From Amphimedon queenslandica (Eukaryota > Porifera > Demospongiae > Haplosclerida > Niphatidae): a stretch of DNA of 64,000 nucleotides. The stretch's first letter is position 1. Every line of letters begins with the position of its first letter. Below are positions 1 through 11,678 of this stretch, piece by piece. The notes beneath the pieces were generated by a model that searched no databases, was not told where the DNA came from, and worked only from the letters and a program-made list of their open reading frames with translations. Where the stretch lies: positions 5,967-69,966 of the forward strand of contig NW_003546282.1 of NCBI RefSeq assembly GCF_000090795.2, in the 5' to 3' direction. The position numbers and the translations under genes were made by a program.

Positions 1-722
1 ATTTTCTTAAAATGGCCGTAACTTGAAAAGTTGAACTCGGAATCAGCTCAAACTTTCTACACAGCATAAGGACATCAATATGTATCAAAAAATGTAATAA
101 AAATTTGGGGTAATTTCGGAGCCATTTTTCAGAAAAAACCATGGGCTATAGCCTTGGGTAATTTTCAAAAATTTTGATGTTTTCTTAAAATGGCTGTAAC
201 TTGAAAAATTGAAGTCGGAATCACCTCAAACTTTCTACACAGCATAAGGACATCAATATGTATCAGAAAATTTAATAAAAATTTGGGGTGATTTCGGAGC
301 CATTTTTTGGAAAAAACCATGGGCTATAGCCTTGGGTAATTTTCAAAATTTTGGCATTTTCTTAAAATGACTGTAACTTGAAAAATTGAAGTCGGAATCA
401 CCTCAAACTTTCTACACAGCATAAGGACATTAATATGTATCAAAAAATGTAATAAAAATTAGGGGTAATTTCGGAGCCATTTTTCGGAAAAAACCATGGG
501 CTATAGCCTTGGGCATTTTTCAGAATTTGGGCGTTTTCTTAAAACGGCCGTAACTTGAAAAATTGAAGTCAGAATCAGGTCAAACTTTCTACACAGCATA
601 AGGACATCAATATGTATCAGAAAATGTAATAAAAATTGGGGGGTGATTTTGGAGCCATTTTTTGGAAAAAAACCATGGGCTATAGCCTTGGGTAATTTTC
701 AGAATTTTAGCTCAAACTTTCT
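1..722. repeat. 177-bp tandem satellite, array A (4 copies)
   Basis: Four head-to-tail monomers; the anchor CTTAAAAT recurs at 6, 184, 361 and 538, spacings of 178, 177 and 177 bp. Each copy holds the core CTACACAGCATAAGGACATC and a segment reading CCATGGGCTATAGCCTTGGG. The array lies beyond the last visible exon of the sorting nexin gene, so it is probably intronic. It runs off the left edge. The same family recurs at 22415-23900 and 53755-54775. Confidence 0.93.
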
Positions 723-736
723 ACATAACATGATAC

Positions 737-3700
737 CTTCTCTCTGTGTGTCATTGGTAGTCCTTTGCTGTAGATGGTGTACCAATCCTAATAGATTATT
801 CTCCAATGAATGAAGATAGTCTTTAGTAGCAACAAGAGCACCACTTGAGGTATCACGTCCTTGAGTTGGACGATACTGTAGGGACTCTTCTGACGGCAAA
901 TGAGGCCGGAACTTAGCACGAAGGACCCTCAACTCCTAAAATAAAATAATAACAGGAATATCATAACTTAATCAACCTACACAGTAAATATTTAATATAA
1001 AATTGGCAGTGTTTTCAAGGCGAGTAATGAGTACAGCAATTATGACAATAATGTGAACTTGGCAGCTCACAAATGCCTCTCCTTAGCTACACCCTATCCC
1101 ACCCATATACATGTACATGTACTAATTATCACAGCTGGCAGCTACTACATTGCATTGCATTGTAATTTAATACTGTATTACTTTATTGCACTTTAATATG
1201 GCAGTATTTATGTAAATAGGTCCAATTTTACTGTAACTTTGTTTCACAGTAATATGATATTAATAGGTTCATCTCTTACTTCAATAGTTCCAGTTAGGAA
1301 TACAATGAAAGATTGCTCAGTTCTGAGGGTTTTGTGTGCCACAAGACGAGACAAGAACCTTTGATACTCTGACACAGTAGCTACAGGAGAAGAGGGAGAC
1401 AATAAATTGAGAGAATAGATGAATGCTTTGTGTGAAAGAACAAATGTATTATGACCAGTAACTAATGACAGTTAGCAATTAAGAACTTAAACAAAAATAA
1501 CAATTATAAAGGTAGAGTACAACACAGTACATGTACTTAAACTAAAAGACAAAATATCATTTACAATTATATTATAATTGTTTTGTGTTAGTCAACTATC
1601 AGCACAAGTCCATCATTTACTGACACAAGTAAGTCAAGTGTGCTATTACCAGCTGTACTGTATACAGTGCATGTTCATTAAAATAACTTCTTCCATCATA
1701 CTAATGATTACAATATTATAAACATTATTATTTATTGCTGAGATACACAATATCCCCAGTGACTCTCTCACATGCTACAATAGTTGTCACTAGTAACTGA
1801 TTCATCATACACTAACTAGCAGACATAACTATCCTCATTATAATGAACTATAATGAACTATAATGAAATACTGTAGACAATGCAATCAAATAAATATTAC
1901 CATCTCGTTATGTATTGTGTACATGTACGTGTACATTATTAATGTAGGATAATGAAATAACATAATAAACAGCTCCAATTATATGAATGAGTAACCCAAT
2001 AATAAACTCAATGAATGCATGACAAACACACACACACTCTACATAAACAGGTCCAGCCTAGTAAAAGCATCCTTAAACTCTTACTTCATAAAATACACAT
2101 ACATGTACACACATCAAATGAAAGCTTATTATTACTGGGGTCATAGATTATTATTACCAAGAGTATATAATACTTAAAGAGAGCATCAAACGGCCCTATA
2201 CAAGCTGCTGCATGAGGGCGTATTTGCTCAAAGTCACAATCTGCATACTCCAGTATACTTTATCAATGAATATAATTATCGCGTAGACATTGAGTTGCCA
2301 TTGTCGCGAGTTGGCAAGTGCTTGGGGCACAAACTCCTGGATACTAGCAGCACTGCCTTTGTAGTTCATCTTTCCAGCCTTCTTTCAAGCTCCTTTCTTG
2401 TATTGGAAGAGATTGCCAAGTTTTTAAAAGCTAAGGGCCAGATAATGTTGCAACATGGTGGATCACGTGATATCATAAGTATACTGGAGTATGCAGATTG
2501 TGACTTTGAGCAAATACGCCCTCATGCAGTAGTCTTCTATAGGGCCATTCGATACTCTCTTTATATATTATGTACTCTTGATATTATGTATATGCATGTA
2601 AATGTATAGCTTACATTAAAGCCTTATACACATGTTCATGCATCAAAATGAAAGCCTGTATTACTGGGGTCATAAATTATTATATGCATGTACATCCATA
2701 GCTTCTACACAAACAGGTCCAGCCTAGTAAAAGCATGCCTAAACTCTTACTACACAAAATATACAGTACATGTACACACATCAAATAAAAGCTTATTATT
2801 ACTGGGGTCATAGATCATTATAACATGTACATTGTACATCTATAGCTTATACACATGTACAGGCCATCATTACATTAGTATAGTAGTATAGTCTTACCAT
2901 CAAGAGATATGGTTGTCCTAAGTGGAGGTACTGCTCTCTCTGGGCAGTTATCCTGGAGTACGTCATGAAGCCATTGAAAGTCTCCGGCACTCCTGTACAC
3001 CTCGTAGGACTCTGAGGAGAACTGGGAGGTCATGTTAGTCCAAGTGACGACTTTAAAGGGAGCAAGATCAGTAGCAGCTGTTGGAGTGCGAGTGACATTA
3101 ACTATTAGTGATGAGGAACGCTTCTCTGGCTGGATCTTTGGAGATGAACCTCTGAAATAAAAAGAAAGAGGGAGAAAGAGAGAGAGAAAGGAAAAAAGAG
3201 GGTAAATGATGAAGGCAATCAATTATTTGTCACAGGGTACGAATTCAATATTAATATTCAGTCACCTTGATTGTAATTTCCTTTGTTGCTTTGGGCTATG
3301 TGTTGGAGGAGAGGGAGAAGTTGACTTCAGTTTAGATGAACAAACTTTTGAATGATCATTTAAATCATTTAATCTAAAGAGAGAGAGAGGGGGGGGGGGG
3401 AGAGAGAGAGAGAGGGAGAGAGAAGAAGATATAAAACAAGGACACTGATCAGTTACACACAAGAATGTGTCTCCTCCAGTAACCATGACAAAGCTAATGT
3501 GTACATACACACACTAATCTCTACAATGAACACATAAAACATAAAATTAAACAGAAAGTCATTCAGTCACCCACACCTACACAATCAGACCAACACCATA
3601 TAGAGGCAACCACCCACTAATAGGAACATACACCCATGACAACACTCATTATTTTAATGGACACATAAGGAACAAACCCAACTACTATAAAGAGACTATC

Positions 3701-6700
3701 ACTACTCTACAGTAGAGGGTAATAACCAGTTACTAAACAAACTATTAAAGAAAGAGTGAGACACTCACACACAAAGAAAATAGAATGTTAGACAACATTA
3801 GCACCAACACAGTACAACACACTAAATATGGTTACAAACAAAGATATATCATATATACTATCTATATGTAAATCAAAGAGAATGAGTGGGTTCACCTGGT
3901 TTTGTGGTGACTATTACCGCCACCAAAAGGCCAGAGCCTATATGAAGTTTTGGTCTTAGGGGCAGAGTGGGCGGGAGAATTAGAGGGAGTGGGCGTTGGC
4001 GTGGGTACTAAAGGAACAGTACCTGATCTGTGGGGACAATAAAGAAACGAATCATGGGAGCCATTAAAATATTAATAAAATTAAATATATGCATGCAGCA
4101 TGTAGTACTAACATAGTCTATTTAACATTATCATGTGTTAACTAAGTATAGAGGACACAGTAATACTATTAATACTATTATACTTATTAAATAGCAAGTG
4201 TGTGTGTGTGAAGATATTTAAGTGTTGTGTCTGAAGACTGCTAACAGAGCTACGTAATAAAGGCAAGCTTATCTCTAATAGGCAATAAGAGCTTATAAGT
4301 ACATATATCAGCCAGTGTTAGATTCAAATACAAAGTGTGTACTAGTTGATCATATAGAGTCAGGGTATAATGACATTATATGATGAGCTGGTGAAAGAAG
4401 GAGTCCCCAAAGGTAGGCAGTGTACATGATAACTCCCACCAGGAGACCATTGATCACTACACAGTGTTAACTAGTTCACACACAAACCTCTGCAGGTCTG
4501 TGACCCATAACTACATAAACCTTCTTCCTCTCTGTGTATCACAAATATCATTTTTTTTCTTTCTCACTTCTCTCTCCCGTTTTACAGCATCAACTGTACT
4601 CATCATAATATCAATAGTTTTGCTAATAAAGTATTAGGCTATTGTGACATAATACATATTGTATATACTAATAATCAGTTACTAGTGTCTTATGCTAACA
4701 TTTCATGTCATTCAATGACAACAACAGTAAGGAATTGTCAACTGGATACGTTATTCAATTAGTAGCAGCAGCTACAAGCAATTTAAGAGGAAATGTCCCA
4801 ACTGTTGCAACAAGAGAGGAGGAGGAGGAGGAGGGGGAGTATAACATAATCTGTGGAGCTCTGGTTTCATTGATGACCATTTTAGCAATCACACCAATTT
4901 CTAACATGTGAAATGATTACATATATAGAATGGACACATATAAAAATTAGGCCATTGTGAATGTATAGGATTATAAGTAAAACCATTTACAATCACATCT
5001 CGAACGAACACCATTAATGAGCAAGCACTTTTAAGGATATTCTCAATATCAAAGGACCAATAGCTCGTTAAATCAGTCCATCATATTCTGAAGCTCATTA
5101 GACAGTGAATCTAAAATTGTATTTCATAGAAATGAGATATTAGCTAGTGCAATGTAGCACAACAATACAGAGGGGAGTTATGATAACAGTGCTAATGATA
5201 GAAACACTCACATACACTTTATATATTCATTCACAAACTCCTGCTACTCAATGCGTTATAACAGTGTGACTACATTAGCTCTAAATTTAACAAAATTTAC
5301 GTGCTAATGTGACAAATTTTTACAATTAATGCTGAACACAATGAAGCAGAATCCATACATAGCTACTTCACTATTCCAGTAACCGCACAGAAACTAATTA
5401 AGAATCCTTAGAATGATGCTATAGTACATGTGTATATACTGTATAGTGATGAAAGGTAAGGCCTGCAGTAATGATATATAAACATATTCACTTAAGACCA
5501 ATACCAATGCATTCCAAGCACATTACCACTGTATAAACACATCAGAGAATAATTAGTAATGGAAGCATTCCAAACTAAATATACTGCATACAGTAATACT
5601 ATTAAATGATATAGTGCATCCTATACATATAATGAATTAATGATTATACTATTTCATCACAACACATTCCAGTGTACAGGAGTATACAAGGTATGCTGCA
5701 TACTAACATATTGAGCAGACATAGACTAATCACATACCAAACCCAATGCCAATCTCCCCAAGGAACCTTCACACATATATACATGTACACAGTCATGTAG
5801 GCCATATTGATATACAGGTAAACATATTAATACCACCACCCCCATAGTTCATAAGGAATGAGAAGCATTATAAATATTTAGATACCAAAGGAACATCTCA
5901 TCCATAATGCTGTGTATTAATAATGAGAACTGTCCCAGTAACAATTTATAAATGATAACCAACTGGTAGTGGCATGTGTCATAGTAAAGGGACTACAACC
6001 CACACACTAATGGACAACAATTGATGAGAATGGTAGAGTACCTTAATGCTTCTAGGAAGGAAACATGGTGGAACTAAAATAGCCTGACCAGTAGCTGCTT
6101 ATAAATAATAACACTGTGTTATCAAGCATGGAGCAATGTAATGCAAGAACAAATCCGTCATAAACATAAACTCAAAACTGTTGATGGTAACTATAACATG
6201 ACAAACTATCAGTACATAATCCCATGATATCCAACACTAGTGAGTGGATGTACACACCTTTAATTTATGTCCCTATTCCTCACCCACTAGTTGTATATAA
6301 GGCTTGATAAACAAAGCTGGCAGACAAAGTATGCACACCCAAAGGAGGAGGCACTAGCAACTTCACACACCTCATGACACAACTCAAAAGATTAAAATAC
6401 CAAAGAAAGCAAGCTGTACCAGCTGTAACAACTAAAAATATCTCCCTCCCTCCCTACAACAAACTATACCACTCACATGACTGGAATATTCTACTTTGAT
6501 TGATCTCACAATAGCATTTCAATTATATGTAACGTGACACTAAGATCAACCCATAAAGATGGTTTGATACACAAAATAAACCTCTTAAGACACACAAATA
6601 CAAGAAGTACATTACACTCATACTTGCAGTGCTTACATGTAAACATATATATTAATGTTACTGTCATACCTTATCTTTTCATTGCACAATGTACAGCAAA

Positions 6701-7814
6701 GCTCAATAGGACCATTGGCCTCTTGAGAAGGAGAAGCAGTTGAAATGACAGAAGGAGATGTGACAGGACAAAGATGATGTGGTGATGATATCTAATGTAA
6801 AAAAAAGAGAGAGAGAGAGAGAAAGAAATATATCAGAAGATAAAAATGGCTAACAGAGAAAGATTAAAGAATTAGAGAGGAGCATACAAAAAAGGGTAAG
6901 AAAAATAAACTAACATTTGAAGTGGTTTTAGCTGAAGGAGTGTTAGTAGTGTAAGATTGGGCTACATTAGATTGGGGAGACACTGATACAATGACTGAGG
7001 AAGTTGAGACTGGATTGGGACGAGGGTGAGACCCGTCTAGCCTTTGATGAAGACTCTCAAGCTCTTTCCACATAGTCGCCATTTGATCCTGAGCCTAACA
7101 AATTGATAGTAATAATAATAACAGAAATAACTGATTCAATACATGTACATGCATGTATTGTTAAAATGCATGTAAATTTTGATATAGCCAGGTACATGAT
7201 GGCCTGTTTAGTGTCATTTTTGTCTTACTATCTTTAATTCTCTTTCTGCTGTCTCTCTCTTTGCTTCGCTGTCAGCTAGTGCCTGGAGAGCTTCATCATA
7301 ACTAGAGAGAGAGAGAGAGAGGAGAGAGAAGAGAGAGAGAGAAAGAGAGTGAGAACAATAACAGGCCATGTTGTGACTTGACACCTCTTTCATGCCATTA
7401 GACACACATATATACATTTAGTGTGCTTTAATCAAATTTTAAACAAACACTTAAACAGAGAGAAAAGTAAACTAAACATGTATTATAAAGATAGCTATTA
7501 AAGCTAGGGTATGTATAATATAATTATAATGTCTTGTAATGCCAAACCACAAAGAAAAAACAAACAAGCCCAAAGCCTGAGCTCCATAATCGTTCTCTTT
7601 CACATATACACACACACACACACACACTCTCTCTCTGCTCTTATTCCTACCTGGCCTGTAGTTGCTGCTTGTCGGCATCTTTCTGCTTCAACAAATCGTT
7701 CAATTCTTTTAGATTTCTTTTCTCCTAAAAATTGTAAATAGTAGCGGGATAACATTAACAGGACCCGAAAGAGAGAAGATGGATTCTTACGTCTTTTTTC
7801 TTGTCTTCCGACAT
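737..7814 (-). CDS. PX-domain sorting nexin with N-terminal coiled coil (C-terminus beyond left edge)
   Basis: Ten exons read on the minus strand: 7814-7791, 7724-7651, 7301-7229, 7094-6915, 6791-6670, 4027-3896, 3373-3266, 3151-2898, 1380-1280 and 935-737. The start is ATG 7814 (MSEDKKKD). Residues 1 to about 80 are a Lys/Glu/Gln-rich coiled coil, followed by a Ser/Thr/Pro-rich linker. A PX domain spans exons 8 and 9: SAGDFQWLHDVLQ, then VPPL, then YQRFLSRLVAHKTLR, as in the phosphoinositide-binding fold of sorting nexins. Exon 10 contains a helical stretch (YLHSLENNLLGLVHHLQQ) that could open a BAR-type domain. PX proteins bind endosomal phosphoinositides and sort membrane cargo. The subfamily is not clear; SNX5/6 and SNX7/30 types were considered. 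The exon 10 donor leads into satellite array A, so the gene continues left of the window. Confidence 0.72.
2047..2870. repeat. Degenerate tandem repeat in sorting nexin intron 8, split by an inserted element
   Basis: The segment CAGGTCCAGCCTAGTAAAAG followed by TTATTACTGGGGTCATAGAT occurs at about 2048-2150 and again at about 2712-2815. A third partial copy (TATTACTGGGGTCATAAAT) lies near 2660-2680. The first copy is interrupted by the inverted-repeat element at 2158-2580, since the unit resumes immediately afterwards with the ATGCATGT and TATAGCTT segments. Confidence 0.7.
2158..2580. mobile_element. Non-autonomous DNA element with about 105-bp terminal inverted repeats
   Basis: Bases 2158-2262 and 2478-2580 are imperfect inverted copies. 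Both ends start CAAGAGTA.ATAATA, continue through AAAGAGAG and GGCCCTATA, and include a near-identical core (GCATGAGGGCGTATTTGCTC). The first 60 bp of the repeat resemble those of the element at 38649-39211, so the two form one family. Flanks are AT-rich and no perfect target-site duplication is visible. The internal ORF at 2295-2609 is not transposase-like. Confidence 0.75.
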
Positions 7815-8081
7815 TATTATCTCTTCTCATAGAATTCTAGAGCAAAAGTAGTAACTGTATTAGTAACAAAATTCTTCACGAATACTTCATTTTATGTGTT
7901 AACAAAACACGTGCATGCACCATGACGTCACAAAAGGCGTGGTAAGCCACGCCTTAAACACGCTTTTTCTCAAGCTTCTGACTTCTGTTCTCCCATAGAT
8001 ATTCTATGGTTCTCCCATCTGCCCATCCTTAGATGTAATTAAATTCTTCATTGTATTTCTATTAGCCACTACACCACTGGC

Positions 8082-8160
8082 ACCAGACACATATAATGCA
8101 GTCCAAGGCCTCACTCACACTTTCCACCCACTCACAATATTACACGTGGCCAGCTTGTAA
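8082..8160 (+). pseudogene. Relic of the 5' coding part of the laminin-G gene
   Basis: About 80 bp match the laminin-G coding sequence at 9826-9910. Shared stretches include AAGGCCTCA.TCACACTTTCCACCC and ACTCAC.ATATTACACGTGG. The relic lacks a short internal segment, carries an in-frame stop (TTGTAA) and has no continuing frame. It looks like the remnant of a tandem duplication that now survives as one intact copy 1.7 kb downstream. Confidence 0.78.
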
Positions 8161-9709
8161 ATTAAACTATTTTTATTAAGCAAGAGATATTTTTAGTGGT
8201 TGCATTGAAGGATTAAGGGCAGTTAAAAAATCAAGATTTAAGACTGAAGCCATTAAAATAATAGTTAAAAATAGGCGCTACTAAAAAAACCTGTCTGGAC
8301 TTAAAATATTTGCACTCTACCTACAGTACACATTCACCTTCAATAAAAGTACAATAATATGATTACTTGATCATCTAGTACATGCTCAGCATGTTTATCT
8401 CAAAACGTTATGTTCACCTTTCCCTTACACATTCACCATACATCAAACCTGTAAAGTACCAAGGAGTCGTGTTGCCCCGTACCATCCCGATCAGCCCAAA
8501 ACCACCAACAGGTCACTAACTCTTATCGCAAACTGAAAATTATGAGGTTAAAAGGTGCGCCAGGTCAACATATGTTGGCGTGTAAAAATAAGAGTACATT
8601 TGTCTATGTATATTATATTCTTCTCCCGAAATTAAATTATCTACAAGCTGGGTGAAGCTGCGATAACAAGAAATCCTGAAATATCAGCTAACCACAGCTG
8701 TGTTAAGAATAAAATAGAGTTTGTATTAGTGTATAGCACAATGTATACCACAGGCTTTAACCAAAAAGAGAGGGCAGAAAGCTGTCTATGCTATAAATAT
8801 AAAAATTAAAAAAGAAGCCAGTTAAAAAGAAAATTATAATACTCGCCAATCGTACATGTATGGGACAAATTATTAACTTCACATTAATGCTAATAATAGG
8901 ACATCACAGTCCAGGGTAAATTGTTTCATCTCATAAAACTTTTGTATCAGTAGGTATTAAATTATGCACAGTGAAATATAGACCAGAGGCTAACTATAGT
9001 TAGTCTTATTGTCAGCCTCTTTCCTTTTGTACAGTATAATGTAACAACTAGGAGTTTATAACACTGCACATTATGGAATCCTGATATAAATAATGCTCTT
9101 TGATCTATAAAATCATTAAGTTACGTGATGTTACATAGTAGTAATAAGAGTTGAACTGAAATTCATAGTGAGGTTAGTAGGCATGGCTTGACCCTCAGTT
9201 GTGTGCAAGGGTCGCCGGTGCAAGGGTTGAACTAGGTTAGAAGTGTGTTTATAATGTGTGGTCTTGTAATGAGCCATAATGACAGGGAATATTAACCGGA
9301 CTAGCTGACCTGCCTGCAACCTCAGACCTGAATGCTTATAGTGCCCATGCATGTTTATAAAATACGTTTGTGCATTTTCAACTCCTATTATTGGGTATAA
9401 ATAAAAGCAAGAGCACATAATAGCACATAATAGGGGGAGCTAGTGACCTAGTAAGGGACTGAATATTATGATTTGCAGTAGACTGCTAACTGCATCAACA
9501 CCAAGTTATTACTGAATCTTTTCATGTTACAACCATTTGCAAAAGGGCCCAATATGATAGGCTATTTTAGTTCACAAATGATGGTTTGGGCTGATTATCC
9601 CAGACTCAAATCAATCATGCACTACTGACTTTAAGCTATAGTCTGTAAAAGCTCCTTCCTCATCATTGTCTCACGTGATGTTAACCTGAAGCCCACAGAA
9701 TTCAGTGCC

Positions 9710-9716
9710 TATAAAA
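9710..9716 (+). promoter_or_regulatory. TATA box of the laminin-G gene
   Basis: TATAAAA lies 59 bp upstream of ATG 9769, which gives a short leader with transcription expected near 9740. A CACGTG E-box core sits about 40 bp further upstream, in TCTCACGTGATG. Confidence 0.7.
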
Positions 9717-9768
9717 ACAAGGAGAAACTGATTGTGCGACATCATAAGCTCACAGCACAGCCAGAGCA

Positions 9769-11491
9769 ATGAACAATTATATCATAGTGTTATCTTTCTG
9801 TCTTCTGGCTAGCTTCTTGTACGTACCAGGCTCATATGCAGCTCAAGGCCTCAATCACACTTTCCACCCGGGAAATGCCTACTCACGATATTACACGTGG
9901 GCAGCTTATATATCTGGAAGGATAGAGCTTGCATTCAAAACCTCTGAACAGAATGCTACTCTCATCTACACTGCTAGCAATGTTCACCTGGTTCACGTTG
10001 CTCTACAGAATGGTAGGATTGGCTGTTCAGCAAAACTCGCTTCAGGTTCAACTGACACTGGTCCTCTAATGCAAGGTACTGGTACTGGCCTATTTAATGA
10101 TGACCAATGGCACCATCTCATACTCATACACGATACACGTAGAATTATAGTGAGAATCGATGACAATTTGGAAACAAAACTATCAGGCAAATCGAAATAT
10201 TATGCTCTGAAGACTGGTACCACTCCACTTTATATTGGAGGCATTCCACTTTCTGTCAAACCAAGTCCTAGTAGTTTCAAAGGTTGCATTAAAAACGTAC
10301 TTATTAGGAACAATACAGACAGAGTGCCTTATTGGCCATCCTATGCAGAACCGGTATTCCAGAACATGACAAGTCCTGGATGCATAGAACCATGTCAGGA
10401 TCAAACCTGCAGGGAAGAAGAGATATGTATCAATGACTGGTCTAATGGAGTGGGTGTGTGTTCCTGCGCTGGAAGAAATGAAAGTTGCTTTGAGAGTAAG
10501 AAATTATTTTTACATCATTATGCTTCACTATATTGTATACTTTATAGGTATTACTGAAGGACCAATATATCTAAACGGAAAAAGTTATCAATGCTACAAC
10601 ATTCTTGATTACGATTCCTTTTCATCTTACCTTTCCCTTAGATTCGAGCCCCCATATCCTCCTAATGGTGTCCTCCTCACTTTTCACAGTAATTCTGACT
10701 CTCTTCACATGATGGCATCTCTTTACATTGAGAACTCAAAGCTTCATTTTGCTGTCTACAGAAAAAGAGGCAGTATTAATGTCGTAAGCTTTAACAAATC
10801 TCTCCTCTCTGACAGTGTCTACCATTTCTCGTTTTCAATGAATGGTAGCATTACCTTTCAATCAGAAACTTACAAAGAAACCATCAAGATAAGAAAATCT
10901 AGCATAGTACACAACACGACTAAAATTTGTCTTGGACGAGGTACCTCAGAGCTGCAGGCATACAAAGGGACAGTTGATATGCTACAGAAAGGCCTTCAAA
11001 CATCTCTTGAAGGTCTTCCTCTGAATCCTACAAGGTTGCAGTATCTACCTGGTGATAGTTGCAAGCACCTTTTCGTTCAGCAAACTACTCAGTCAAAATG
11101 TGAAAGCATATCATTAAGAGTATGGATGGAGAGACCAGGGACTCTAATCTACATGAGTAAAGATGATCATATGCTCAATATACAGTTAGATGAAGGAAAT
11201 ATCACTATCGACAATGGAAATATCACCCACAGAGTCTACAGTGAAGTCATCACTATGAAGACATGGCTGCCCATCTCATTTAAATTTTTATCTTTTCAGG
11301 TAAGAGTCATTGTTGATCATTTCGAGAGTGCTATTGGCGACAGAAAATGGGCAAAGACCATTCAAGCTATAAGAAATGAAACTATAAGCATTGGAAAGAA
11401 GCCAGCAGCTAACAGCACACTGTTTCAAGGATATATTGATGACTTGAGTGAATGTCCTACCATTTATTATCGCTGCCCAACTGCCTTGTAA
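9769..11491 (+). CDS. Secreted laminin-G / EGF-like protein (2 exons, 556 aa)
   Basis: Exons 9769-10495 and 10548-11491 join across a 52-bp GT-AG intron to give 556 residues. Residues 1-24 form a signal peptide with a hydrophobic run ending near GSYA. Residues about 30-200 are a laminin-G/concanavalin-like domain, with the characteristic WHHLILIHDTRRIIVRIDDN strand pair, LYIGGIP and a closing FKGCIKNVLIRN. A Cys-rich EGF-like segment follows (CQDQTCREEEICIND, then GVCSC). The second exon appears to encode two more divergent laminin-G-like folds, each ending in a Cys-containing strand. There are many N-glycosylation sequons and no transmembrane segment, so it should be an extracellular matrix or adhesive protein. 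The domain set recalls neurexin, crumbs and agrin modules, but I recognise no orthologue. A degraded copy of its start lies at 8082-8160. Confidence 0.82.
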
Positions 11492-11678
11492 GAATACAAG
11501 ACTAAAGAAACTATAATTAGAAACTGTAATTAATATAATTGTGCTAATTTTTAGAGATTTTCCTAATAGCCTTTTTGACATTGATTTTTTCATTTTTGTG
11601 TAATTTCATTTTAAAAAGTTTTGACTAAAATGGTACATTCAGCCAGCACATGCAAGTATTGCTGCTTAGTACATTACA

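Larger units (their letters stand above)
7815..9768. promoter_or_regulatory. Intergenic region between divergent genes; perfect CRE at 7923-7930
   Basis: This separates the minus-strand sorting nexin from the plus-strand laminin-G gene. A palindromic CRE (TGACGTCA) sits at 7923-7930, about 110 bp upstream of the sorting nexin ATG, beside an imperfect palindrome (GGCGTGGTAAGCCACGCC, 7937-7954). Apart from the laminin-G relic at 8082-8160 and the TATA box at 9710, I see no further gene. The ORF at 9131-9418 has no recognisable features. Confidence 0.6.

Noticed and set aside
2295-2609. 104-aa ORF inside the inverted-repeat element as a transposase fragment
   Set aside because: No catalytic motif or similarity is visible and half of it translates the terminal repeat.
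9131-9418. 95-aa minus-strand ORF between the sorting nexin and laminin-G genes
   Set aside because: No signal peptide, domain, splice or codon signature; likely chance.
11270-11310. Possible intron or recursive splice site (TTTTCAG/GTAAGAG) inside the laminin-G CDS
   Set aside because: The frame is open through it, the total CDS is a multiple of three without splicing, and the sequence around it fits a laminin-G strand.
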